A DNA stretch of 34,820 bases from Acidimicrobiia bacterium (lineage in GTDB: Bacteria > Actinomycetota > Acidimicrobiia > Spongiisociales > JAENVV01). The stretch spans positions 1-34,820 of the forward strand of contig JAGXFS010000101.1 in the NCBI GenBank assembly GCA_024637275.1. Direction: 5' to 3'. The number at the start of each line of letters is the position of its first letter. Positions within the stretch are counted from its first letter, which is position 1. Under the pieces are notes generated by a model, which had not been told where the DNA came from, searched no databases, and was given only the letters and a program-made list of their open reading frames with translations. Shown in pieces: positions 1 to 7,580 of this stretch. The position numbers were made by a program, and so were the translations under genes.

Positions 1-1452
1 CCCGACGGCGTCTACTACCTGGGCGAAACCCCCGAGGTGGACGGTGTCTTTGTGGCAGCCGGATTCAATTCGGTCGGCATTCAGTCAGCCGGTGGGGTTG
101 GTTGGGTGCTCGCCGACTGGATTATCGATGGAGAGCCACCGATGGATTTGAGCGCCGTCGACATCCGTCGCGCTTTCCCGTATCAGGCAGAGGAACGGTT
201 TCTGAAGGATCGGATCTCGGAGAGCCTTGGCCTGCTCTATGCCATGCATTGGCCGTTCCGCCAGTACGAGTCAGCCCGAGGGATCATGACGTCCCCGTTG
301 CACGATCGTCTCGACGCGGCCGGAGCGGTGTGGGGAGAGACCGCCGGGTGGGAACGCCCCAACTGGTACGCCAGGCCGGGCCAGGAGCGGGTCTACGAGT
401 ATTCGTATGGAAAGCAGAACTGGTTCGACAACTGCGGAGTCGAATGCCGTGCGGTCCGGGAGACGGTGGGTCTGTTCGACCAGACGTCCTTTGCGAAGTT
501 CACCGTTGACGGTCCTGGTGCTCTCGATGTATTGAATCAACTTTCCGCCAACGACGTCGATGTCGACGTGGGCAAGGTGGTCTACACCCAGTGGCTCAAC
601 ACGAAGGGCGGGATCGAAGCCGACCTCACCGTCGTGCGCCTTGGCCACGACTCGTTCAAGGTTGTCACCGCCGCGGCCGGCAAGACCCGCGAATGGGCCC
701 GACTCCGGCGTCAAGGCGTTGGTCGTGGCGTCAAGATCGCTCATGTACCCGAGCTGATGCTCGGCCTGATGGGACCTAACTCTCGGGAGTTGCTCTCGGG
801 GATCTCTGACGCTGATTTTTCGAGTGAAGCCTTTCCATTTGCAACCGCACAACATGTCACGGTTGGCGGAGTCAAGGTCCACGCCATGCGCTTGAGCTAC
901 GTCGGCGCTCTGGGTTGGGAACTCTACGCTTCGGAAGCCGACGCGGTCGCGCTGTACGACGCCATCGTGGCGGCGGGCGCTGATCACGGCCTGGCTCATG
1001 CTGGCTATCACGCGATGAACTCGCTGCGGCTCGAGTCAGGGTATCGCCATTGGGGTCACGACATCAGCGGCGAAGACACTCCCCTCGAGGCCGGTCTCGG
1101 ATTCGCGGTCGCCTGGGACAAACCAGGAGGCTTCATTGGCAAGGATGCCCTGCTCGCCCAGAAAGGTCTCCCTCTCCCGAAGCGCCTCATTCAAGTTAAG
1201 CTCGACGATCCCGACACGCTGCTCTACCACGATGAACCGATCTACCGCGATGGTGAACTCGTTGGACGGACGTCGTCAGGTATGTGGTCGTACACACTGG
1301 GGTCGGCTCTGGCCATGGGATATGTCACGAATCCAGACGGAGTCACCAAGGGCTGGATCGAAAACGGCAGCTTCGAAATTGAAGTGGCAGGCCGCCGGAT
1401 CGCCGCCCGCGCCCAACTCGGCTCCTGGTACAAGCCTCAACTCCACGGCTAA
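1..1452 (+). CDS. Dimethylglycine/sarcosine dehydrogenase-like flavoprotein, 5'-truncated
   Basis: The reading frame is open from base 1, so the N-terminal FAD-binding part lies outside the window; 483 residues remain. The first ~35 residues match the end of a DAO-type FAD domain (G-F-N-S-V-G-I-Q-S-A-G-G). A short central FAO_M-like segment follows, then a GcvT-like aminomethyltransferase domain from about residue 110 and a GcvT C-terminal barrel from about 380. This order is typical of dimethylglycine and sarcosine dehydrogenases, which oxidatively remove an N-methyl group and pass the one-carbon unit to tetrahydrofolate. A Rieske oxygenase at 13795-15027 resembles betaine demethylases and could supply dimethylglycine, but the two genes are 12 kb apart. 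The family is clear; the substrate is inferred. Confidence 0.88.
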   Translation, partial: PDGVYYLGETPEVDGVFVAAGFNSVGIQSAGGVGWVLADWIIDGEPPMDLSAVDIRRAFPYQAEERFLKDRISESLGLLYAMHWPFRQYESARGIMTSPLHDRLDAAGAVWGETAGWERPNWYARPGQERVYEYSYGKQNWFDNCGVECRAVRETVGLFDQTSFAKFTVDGPGALDVLNQLSANDVDVDVGKVVYTQWLNTKGGIEADLTVVRLGHDSFKVVTAAAGKTREWARLRRQGVGRGVKIAHVPELMLGLMGPNSRELLSGISDADFSSEAFPFATAQHVTVGGVKVHAMRLSYVGALGWELYASEADAVALYDAIVAAGADHGLAHAGYHAMNSLRLESGYRHWGHDISGEDTPLEAGLGFAVAWDKPGGFIGKDALLAQKGLPLPKRLIQVKLDDPDTLLYHDEPIYRDGELVGRTSSGMWSYTLGSALAMGYVTNPDGVTKGWIENGSFEIEVAGRRIAARAQLGSWYKPQLHG

Positions 1453-1472
1453 CGGTCCATTACCCTCGTCAT

Positions 1473-2141
1473 ATGAGGTTGTGGATTCGCCGAATCGTAT
1501 CCGGGCTGGTTCTCATTGCGCTATTGGCGGCGGGGGCTTGGTGGGCGGGTCTGGATTGCGAAACTCGTGCCGTGACAACACTATCCGGCGACGCAACCCC
1601 CAATGCCCCGCGGACCTGGACTGACTTTCGCATACCGAATCTGGCTCGGGTGGTCGTCGTCGATGCTGGCTGGGACCGTTCCGTCGTTGAGCTCGAAGAG
1701 GTGCTCTGGGTCGAATCCACAGGTGGCAGTGTGACGGAGCCGATTCCGGGGACGACGATCGAGGTCGATAATCCGATCCGGCATCGTGGATGCTCTCCGA
1801 AAGCTGGCGAAAGATTTGTTGTCGCAAGCGAAGCCGGGGTGTCCGCTGTTGGCTGGTTGCGGATCCATCCTGATGGCTCGCTCACGGTTGAAGGGGGCGT
1901 CGACCCGGAGCTCGATCAACGCGTATTTGCGGCCAGTGCGGCCGACGGGGTTCTCGATCCGGAGGCGATGATTGCTTTCGCGGCAGACCTGGCGATCCTC
2001 GATCGGTCGACTGTGCGATCTCGTATCGAGGCGGGGGAACTACTTGACCGGCGTGACGGTACAACGCACGGCCCAATGGATGCGGCCATGGTCGAGAACC
2101 TGGCCGTTTTGGCTGAGCGAGACCAGCAGCCGAACTGGTGA
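1473..2141 (+). CDS. Membrane-anchored hypothetical protein
   Basis: This is a 222-residue protein that I do not recognise. Residues 1-25 are an R-rich start followed by a hydrophobic stretch (R-R-I-V-S-G-L-V-L-I-A-L-L-A-A-G-A), which fits a signal anchor or uncleaved signal peptide. The rest is soluble and acidic with two cysteines (C-E-T near residue 29 and G-C-S-P near 106) that could form an extracytoplasmic disulfide. It starts 20 bases after the dehydrogenase stop and may be co-transcribed with it. No clear Shine-Dalgarno sequence precedes the ATG. It ends 9 bases before the convergent MOSC gene. Confidence 0.7.
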   Translation: MRLWIRRIVSGLVLIALLAAGAWWAGLDCETRAVTTLSGDATPNAPRTWTDFRIPNLARVVVVDAGWDRSVVELEEVLWVESTGGSVTEPIPGTTIEVDNPIRHRGCSPKAGERFVVASEAGVSAVGWLRIHPDGSLTVEGGVDPELDQRVFAASAADGVLDPEAMIAFAADLAILDRSTVRSRIEAGELLDRRDGTTHGPMDAAMVENLAVLAERDQQPNW

Positions 2142-2150
2142 CATCGGGTA

Positions 2151-3098
2151 TCAAACCGAGTGGACTGAATCTCCAGGGCTGATCGTGCCTCCGGTGACCA
2201 CACTGGCGTACCAGCGTGAATGCCCGGGATGTTTTGCGTGAGACAGCCGGGTGAAGTCACCATCGGTGAACCATGGCGCGTTCTGCGAACAAGGTACCGC
2301 CGGCGCCGTCAAGCGACAGACGACATTCCCGATCTGAAGTTCGACACCCGCCCTTAATCCCACCCAGTTGAGTCCATGGACTGTGACGTTTTCGCCGGCG
2401 GATCCGTAGGCGATCGGATGCCCCTGTGCGGCAAACTGATCGATCACTTCGGCGCTGAAGATGCATAAGGCCTGGAAGGGTGCCCCATGGTGCTGCCGGC
2501 TGGCCTGGCGGTCTCCAACGACGCCTGACTTGTCGACTTTGCCAGAGAGAAGGGGGGTTTTCGGTAGGCCGCCACCGGAGCCCGAGACTTGTATGACCTC
2601 GCCTGTGCCAAATTGGGCATTGTCGCCGAGCCGCTTGCGGGCCTGGCCGATGGCAGCCTGCTGGTGCAGTACGGCGTGAGCCAGATGGCGAACAGCCAGG
2701 CCGATGGTCTCGTGGCCAGTGTCGGCGTCGGGAAGGGCCGCATCAAGTTCAGTGGACGTCAGCTTCCGGAGGGCGTTGCTGGCCGTAGCCCCCTCGTGAT
2801 GGAGGGCATCCATAATCGACTCCAAAGAACTGTCCCGGCTCTCGTAATCGTTCGGAGTCACGATCAAGTTCCTCGTGGATCGAAGAACGTCGGTGAGCGA
2901 TTCGACTTGATCGGCAATCGACGGCGAGTCGGCGTCTACGTTGGCGTCGAGGAGCACTGGTTCCATGGATTCACAAGCGAGTTCAATGAGGGCCTTCGCA
3001 TGGCTGATCGTCCGGATGGAGTCCGGTACGTCCCACACTACGATATCGAATCCACATTCCGGGCATTCGTCAACAAATGGATCAAATTGAATCTGCAC
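2151..3098 (-). CDS. DinB-like / MOSC-domain fusion protein
   Basis: The protein has 315 residues. The N-terminal ~155 residues begin with a C-x-x-C-G-F-D motif and continue as a helical DinB/YfiT-like domain with an R-H-L-A-H-A-V-L-H-Q segment near its end. Many actinobacterial DinB-like proteins start with such a C-x-E-C-G-F motif. Residues ~165-315 match a MOSC domain: an early G-x-V-x-x-S-G segment, then G-E-N-V-T, then the conserved cysteine in A-V-P-C-S-Q-N. MOSC domains bind sulfur-carrying molybdenum cofactor or transfer sulfur. The DinB fold is used by thiol-dependent enzymes and metal-binding hydrolases. The fusion suggests a thiol or sulfur-transfer reaction, but no substrate can be named. 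It lies 17 bases downstream of the MFS gene, probably in the same transcript. Confidence 0.82.
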   Translation of the reverse strand: MQIQFDPFVDECPECGFDIVVWDVPDSIRTISHAKALIELACESMEPVLLDANVDADSPSIADQVESLTDVLRSTRNLIVTPNDYESRDSSLESIMDALHHEGATASNALRKLTSTELDAALPDADTGHETIGLAVRHLAHAVLHQQAAIGQARKRLGDNAQFGTGEVIQVSGSGGGLPKTPLLSGKVDKSGVVGDRQASRQHHGAPFQALCIFSAEVIDQFAAQGHPIAYGSAGENVTVHGLNWVGLRAGVELQIGNVVCRLTAPAVPCSQNAPWFTDGDFTRLSHAKHPGHSRWYASVVTGGTISPGDSVHSV

Positions 3099-3115
3099 CC
3101 GGAAAACCTAGCCGG

Positions 3116-4333
3116 TTAGTTAACCGCAGTTGGATGCGAAGGCGACGGGACCCGCATCAAGAGGACGGTCGCGGTGACCGCGAGGGCTGCGCCAGTCCCG
3201 AAGGCGGCCGCCGGCCCAAGCGTCGTGTACAACGCCCCGAACAGCAGGCTGGCCGGCAGGGCAGTAAGTCCCACAGCACCGTGGAAAAAGCCGAACGCTC
3301 CTCCGCGGGAGTCCGCCGGAGCGAGGGCGGCCACCCAGGCGCGTTCGACCGGTTCGGTGAGACCGAAATAGATCCCATAGATAAGGAAGAGCCCAACAAG
3401 GGTGGCAGTGTCCGTCGTGAGACCGAACCCGAGGTAGATGCCAGCGTAGAGAAGCCATCCGGTCCCGATCAACGCCCGGCGACTGACACGATCTGACAGT
3501 TGGCCGCCATAAAGATTGGCCAACAGTTTCACGATGTGGTGTAGCGACCAGAGCACCGCCACCGATGCCGGGGCGAACCCGACGTCGGTCAATCGAAGAA
3601 GTAAGAAGGCGTCGGTGCTGTTTCCAAGGGTGAAGACGATGACCGCCAGGAGGAGTCGCCGGAAAGGTGGCTGGGTAGCTTGCCAGCCCTCGATGATGGA
3701 CGGCGGCGAACCAGGAGCCACCGGCCGATCACCTGGTTCGTTGACCGCAAAGAACAGAACCAGCATGACAACAACTGCCGGAACACCGGCCAGCAGAAAG
3801 ACTTCCCGCAGGCCGATCCCCGGAATCAGAAGCAGGCCGGCCGCGACCAGCGGTCCAACGACCGCACCGCCGTGATCCATGGCTCGGTGCAGTCCGTAGG
3901 CAGCGCCGAGGCGTTCGGGTGGCGTGACGTCGGCGATGAGAGCATCGCGCGGAGAGCTGCGCAGTCCCTTGCCGATCCGATCGGCGAACCGAAGGACCAC
4001 GACCAACGGCCAACTCATAACCAGCCCGATCAAGGGTCGCATCAAGCCAGACAGTCCGTAGCCGCTGACGATAAGGGGTTTGCGACGTCTCATCCGATCC
4101 GCCCAGCGCCCGGAATACGCCTTCAGTACTGCCGCTGTCGATTCGGCAATACCTTCGATCGTGCCGAGGGCGACCGCTCCGGCTCCCAAGACGGTGACAA
4201 GGAACGCGGGCAGCAACGGGTAGATCATTTCGCTCGACATATCCGTGAAAAAGCTCACGAATCCGAGTGCGACGACGGTGCGGGGGAGCCTCGTCAACGG
4301 GGAACGCATCGGGGGGCGACGCTGGTTTGGCAC
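3116..4333 (-). CDS. MFS transporter (multidrug-efflux type)
   Basis: This 405-residue protein has about 12 hydrophobic segments. It carries the major-facilitator loop 2-3 signature as G-R-W-A-D-R-M-R-R-R and a second copy after helix 8 as G-Q-L-S-D-R-V-S-R-R. The sequence F-F-T-D-M-S-S-E-M-I-Y-P-L-L-P near the N terminus is typical of a drug/H+ antiporter-like subfamily common in bacteria. The substrate is unknown. The ATG at 4333 could be replaced by an internal ATG eight codons on (4309). The MOSC fusion gene follows on the same strand. Confidence 0.88.
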   Translation of the reverse strand: MPNQRRPPMRSPLTRLPRTVVALGFVSFFTDMSSEMIYPLLPAFLVTVLGAGAVALGTIEGIAESTAAVLKAYSGRWADRMRRRKPLIVSGYGLSGLMRPLIGLVMSWPLVVVLRFADRIGKGLRSSPRDALIADVTPPERLGAAYGLHRAMDHGGAVVGPLVAAGLLLIPGIGLREVFLLAGVPAVVVMLVLFFAVNEPGDRPVAPGSPPSIIEGWQATQPPFRRLLLAVIVFTLGNSTDAFLLLRLTDVGFAPASVAVLWSLHHIVKLLANLYGGQLSDRVSRRALIGTGWLLYAGIYLGFGLTTDTATLVGLFLIYGIYFGLTEPVERAWVAALAPADSRGGAFGFFHGAVGLTALPASLLFGALYTTLGPAAAFGTGAALAVTATVLLMRVPSPSHPTAVN

Positions 4334-4397
4334 GGGCTGAGGCTAGTTGTGCCAGCTGGCCGCTAGGCGTAGATCCGATTTGTTGGCGGCCCCGAGT

Positions 4398-5225
4398 TCA
4401 GGCAGTTTGGAGGGCTGCCCGCAGGGCCGATGTCTTGGCGTCTCGACACCGATCGGGGAGGGTGATCCGGAAGCAGGCGCCACCGAGAATATCCGATTCT
4501 TCATACGATGCTTGCCCGCCATGCGAAGCGGCGATCGCGGCCACGACTGCGAGACCCACTCCCGACCCCGGGATGGCCGTGTTGAACCGGTTGGCACCTC
4601 GTTCAAAACGTTGCCACATGATGTGTCTGTCGCGCTTCGGGACGCCCGGCCCGTTGTCGTGGACCTCCAACACCAGGTCGCCATTGCGATTCTGGGCAAC
4701 GACGGCGATCCTTCCGTCGCCGTATCGGATCGCGTTCTCGACCAGATTGATGAGAACCTGTTGCAGTCTTCCGCGGTCGAAGTTGGCTGCTAGATCGTCG
4801 CTGACCATGATTTCGATTTCAGCCCCATCAGGGTCAATGGTGCGGAGGGTCTCGCCAATCAGGGATGACACCGAAATCGACTCCTCGACGAGGGAGATTT
4901 TGTCGGGCGCGAATCGGGTCAGCAGGATGACGTCGGCGACAATGCGGGACATGCGGGTGGCTTCGCGGTGGGTGATCGCGATGAGCTCAGTGTGCTCCTT
5001 GAGGGTGAGTCCACTTTCGGGGTCGTTCATCAACTCCAGGAAGCCGACGACAGCTGTCAAGGGAGTCCGTAGTTCGTGCGAAATCGACGAAACGAGGTCG
5101 CTGCGCTTTTGGTCAACATGAATGCGGTTGTCGTGAATGGCGAGTCCTTGCCGAAGGGTTACCAGACCACCGACCACCAAGGTTGCCACCGTCAAGAGTC
5201 CGTACGGGCGGATCGAAGCCGGCAT
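4398..5225 (-). CDS. Sensor histidine kinase (catalytic part)
   Basis: The 275-residue product has one hydrophobic segment (about residues 9-22), a HisKA dimerisation domain with the phosphorylatable His at 50 in S-H-E-L-R-T-P-L, and a HATPase domain with N box (L-I-N-L-V-E-N-A-I-R-Y), G1 (D-N-G-P-G-V-P) and G2 (G-S-G-V-G-L-A-V-V). It should autophosphorylate and pass the phosphate to a response regulator, but none is encoded in the window. Its first ~30 codons overlap the 3' end of the upstream membrane-protein frame by 113 bases. The two frames together read like one membrane kinase, so this start may result from a frameshift and not be a native start. Confidence 0.85.
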   Translation of the reverse strand: MPASIRPYGLLTVATLVVGGLVTLRQGLAIHDNRIHVDQKRSDLVSSISHELRTPLTAVVGFLELMNDPESGLTLKEHTELIAITHREATRMSRIVADVILLTRFAPDKISLVEESISVSSLIGETLRTIDPDGAEIEIMVSDDLAANFDRGRLQQVLINLVENAIRYGDGRIAVVAQNRNGDLVLEVHDNGPGVPKRDRHIMWQRFERGANRFNTAIPGSGVGLAVVAAIAASHGGQASYEESDILGGACFRITLPDRCRDAKTSALRAALQTA

Positions 5226-6117
5226 AGGGAAGCGACACGAGGGTTGCAGCTACCAGGCTCAGAGCCACGCCGTATGGGGCAGCCGCCGCGAGACAGTGGA
5301 TGGTGCGTTCTGTGTACTCCCGTGGCTTCGGCGCTGTGTCGGCGAAGTAGGCGCTTGCAGCCAGGCAGCCCGATGCGGCGATGAAGAGGGGGTAGACGGG
5401 CTGAGCCTCGGCGAAGCTGCTCGGAACGCCATTCTTAAGAAATGTCAGGTCGGCCGCCACTTGAAAGGCGGCACCGGTGGCGAGCAGGACCAGGCGAAGA
5501 TCCATCCGATAGAGGGATCGGCGGCTTATCAACGTGACGAACATGATGATGGTGAGGATGTCGAGGGCCGGGTAGGCGGTCCCTAGCCAGCGAGCCCATG
5601 AGTTCGCGCCGCTGAAGTAATCCACGAGGTCACCCACTATCAGGATCCAGCCGAGAGCACTCACCGAGATTGCTCCGACTATCCCGTCGATAATGGTTCC
5701 AGCCAGGTCTCTTCGTCCAGCAAAAGCATTCGGCAGAGAAGCGGCTCCGGCCAGAACTCCCAGGTATCCCCCGATGAACAAGATATCGATCGGGCCGAAT
5801 GCAGGTGGGTGGACACCGAACGCTTCGAGAAGGAAAAGCAGGCTAACTCCAGCCCCTGCCGACGTGAGGCCGCCACCGATCAGGGTCCACACCAGGCGTT
5901 CGCGGCCATCTTTCGATTTGGCGTGGCGAAGTGCCACTCGACCACCGGTTACGTATCCGATGAGGAGGCCGAAAGCACCGGTTATGTCGGCGACTTCGGG
6001 GAATATGACTGTCGAGGCCGCCAGAGTCGCGAGTGCAACCACGAACGCGATCGGTTTCCACTTCAGCATCAGCTGATCTGTGGTCACCTGACCAAGCCTG
6101 AGTGCGGTGATCTGCAT
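5113..6117 (-). CDS. Multi-pass membrane sensor region, probably the N-terminal half of the adjacent kinase
   Basis: This frame encodes 334 residues with about seven to eight hydrophobic helices up to residue ~300 (ending near S-L-V-A-A-T-L-V-S-L-P). The last ~35 residues are polar and low in hydrophobic content (S-A-R-T-R-H-S-R-Q-P), unlike the rest. The overlapping +1 frame encodes a hydrophobic helix that leads straight into the kinase dimerisation domain. The likely ancestral product is a ~575-residue membrane histidine kinase with a 7-8 helix input domain. Its upstream region shares a 16-base motif with the promoter region of the neighbouring alpha-oxoamine synthase. Confidence 0.72.
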   Translation of the reverse strand: MQITALRLGQVTTDQLMLKWKPIAFVVALATLAASTVIFPEVADITGAFGLLIGYVTGGRVALRHAKSKDGRERLVWTLIGGGLTSAGAGVSLLFLLEAFGVHPPAFGPIDILFIGGYLGVLAGAASLPNAFAGRRDLAGTIIDGIVGAISVSALGWILIVGDLVDYFSGANSWARWLGTAYPALDILTIIMFVTLISRRSLYRMDLRLVLLATGAAFQVAADLTFLKNGVPSSFAEAQPVYPLFIAASGCLAASAYFADTAPKPREYTERTIHCLAAAAPYGVALSLVAATLVSLPYAGFDPPVRTLDGGNLGGRWSGNPSARTRHSRQPHSC

Positions 6118-6158
6118 TAGTCAAATATCGGCCCTGTTTAGGGGCTACTTGACTGAAA

Positions 6159-6174
6159 TGTCTTGCTTTGTCCT
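6159..6174 (-). promoter_or_regulatory. Shared motif AGGACAAA-N4-GACA, copy 1
   Basis: On the minus strand this reads AGGACAAAGCAAGACA, 42-57 bases upstream of the membrane-sensor ATG at 6117. It matches 12 of 16 positions with the copy at 7473-7488 upstream of the oxoamine synthase. GACA steps repeat at about 10-base spacing, as expected for a protein that contacts one face of DNA. The binding protein is unknown. Confidence 0.4.
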
Positions 6175-6183
6175 GTTTTGCGA

Positions 6184-7452
6184 TCAGATCGCGGAACGCC
6201 GCCCGAAAACCGGCTGATGCAGTTCCTCGGTGAGGTCGATGACCTCGGGAGGATTGGTGTATTCGGCCAGGGTGTAGATCAGTGCCTCGATTTCAGCTGC
6301 GGAGTGTGCGGCGGTGACGGTGAACCGGACGCCTCCTTCGCGGATCGGAACGGCCGGGTAGCCGGCCGCATTGACGAAAAACCCATTGGCCATCATGATT
6401 TTCGTCATCCGGATCGCATCGTCGGAGGTGCCTACCCGGACGAATGTGATCGGGGTACGGGCCAGCGATGGGACGGACAACCCGCACTCATCGACGAGTT
6501 TGTTCACCAGGTCGATGCGTTCGTACAACACCTCCTGTCGCTCGGCATGTTCACGACTCAGGTGGATGTCGCCGGATCGAACGCCCGCACCGAGTACTGC
6601 CGGGTGGATTGGCCCGCCGAAGGTCAAAGTCCCACCGGTCAGGAGGATTCTTTGCGCCATTACCGGGTCACCGATGGCCAGAGCGGCGCCCCCCGCTCCG
6701 AAGGACTTCGACAGAGACACGGCCACAACCTTGCGCGGGTTGAGTTGGGTGTTCTCGAGCACGTAGCCAACTCCGTGCCGTCCCGCCCATCCGAATCCGT
6801 GGGCGTCGTCGTAGTAGACGTACAGGTTCCCGAATTCCTCCATCAATAGGTCGATCTCGGCGACGGGTGCGACGTCACCAAACATGGAATAGACCCCATC
6901 GGCCAGGTACCAAACCTTTTCATAGGTATCGGCCGCCGATGAAAGGACGGAGCGGAGCGCGTTCATATCGTTGTGTCGAACGACCTTTACCGTCATCCCG
7001 CGTCCCCGCAACACGTCGACCGCCATGTGCATGGAGGCGTGAGACTGTATGTCAATTACTACGAGGTCGCTGCGCGAAACCAGCACCGGGAGGGCGGCCA
7101 GGTGGGCAAGGGTGGTGGTGGGCGCTGGAATTACGGAGTGCCCACCGAAGATCTGGGTGAGCCGCTCTTCAAGGTCGGTGTAGAGGTCTACCGATGCGTA
7201 GGCGACCGACGACGAATAACTAGGCCCGAAGCGTTCGACCGCCGACGCCGCGGCTTGCTTGAGGCGCGAGTCCTGGCCCAGTCCGAGGTAGGAACAAGAT
7301 CCGAAGTTGATGAGGTCCCGGCCGTTGACCCGGATATTGGTGCCGGTCAGTTGGTCGTCGGTGATGCGAACCCTGATGACACCCGCGTCAACAGCTTCCT
7401 GCATTGATGACTGAACCATCTCTAATAGACGCGCTTCTCGCTCGCCACCCAT
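6184..7452 (-). CDS. Alpha-oxoamine synthase family PLP enzyme (BioF/KBL/SPT/CqsA-like)
   Basis: The protein has 422 residues, the usual length for alpha-oxoamine synthases, which join an acyl-CoA to an amino acid with loss of CO2. Expected residues are visible: N-F-G-S-C-S-Y-L-G-L near 50, the PLP-stacking His in S-H-A-S (138), R-H-N-D at 159-162, D215 and H218 in Y-D-D-A-H-G, and the Schiff-base Lys249 in S-L-S-K-S-F-G. No biotin gene (bioA, B, D) or threonine dehydrogenase is nearby, so BioF or KBL is not supported by context. It is next to a membrane histidine kinase, which resembles the cqsA-cqsS and lqsA-lqsS arrangement, where the synthase makes an alpha-hydroxyketone signal. That role is inference. 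An AGGG-rich ribosome site precedes the ATG. Confidence 0.87.
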   Translation of the reverse strand: MGGEREARLLEMVQSSMQEAVDAGVIRVRITDDQLTGTNIRVNGRDLINFGSCSYLGLGQDSRLKQAAASAVERFGPSYSSSVAYASVDLYTDLEERLTQIFGGHSVIPAPTTTLAHLAALPVLVSRSDLVVIDIQSHASMHMAVDVLRGRGMTVKVVRHNDMNALRSVLSSAADTYEKVWYLADGVYSMFGDVAPVAEIDLLMEEFGNLYVYYDDAHGFGWAGRHGVGYVLENTQLNPRKVVAVSLSKSFGAGGAALAIGDPVMAQRILLTGGTLTFGGPIHPAVLGAGVRSGDIHLSREHAERQEVLYERIDLVNKLVDECGLSVPSLARTPITFVRVGTSDDAIRMTKIMMANGFFVNAAGYPAVPIREGGVRFTVTAAHSAAEIEALIYTLAEYTNPPEVIDLTEELHQPVFGRRSAI

Positions 7453-7472
7453 TGAACGACCTACCCTCTATC

Positions 7473-7497
7473 TGTCGCATTTTGTCCTACTTTGTCC
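7473..7497 (-). promoter_or_regulatory. Shared motif AGGACAAA-N4-GACA, copy 2, with an extra GGACAAA
   Basis: On the minus strand GGACAAAGTA is followed directly by GGACAAAATG and then CGACA, giving three GACA steps at a 10-base period, 21-45 bases upstream of the oxoamine synthase ATG. The inner 16 bases (7473-7488) match the copy at 6159-6174 at 12 positions. It is a candidate operator for coordinate control of synthase and kinase. Confidence 0.4.
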
Positions 7498-7580
7498 GAG
7501 GGAGCGTAGTGGCAAGACGGCGGCAATGCCAGAAGTGCGAACGATGGCCGATCGAACCAGGCGGGAGGCGATCTGTCTAC

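Noticed and set aside
3680-4366. A 228-residue plus-strand frame opposite the MFS gene
   Set aside because: Its composition is Asp/Arg/Gln-rich with no domain, and it lies wholly over an unmistakable transporter.
6184-7452. BioF or glycine C-acetyltransferase assignment for the oxoamine synthase
   Set aside because: Catalytic residues are shared by the whole family, and no biotin or threonine-catabolism gene is adjacent. Only the family-level call is safe.
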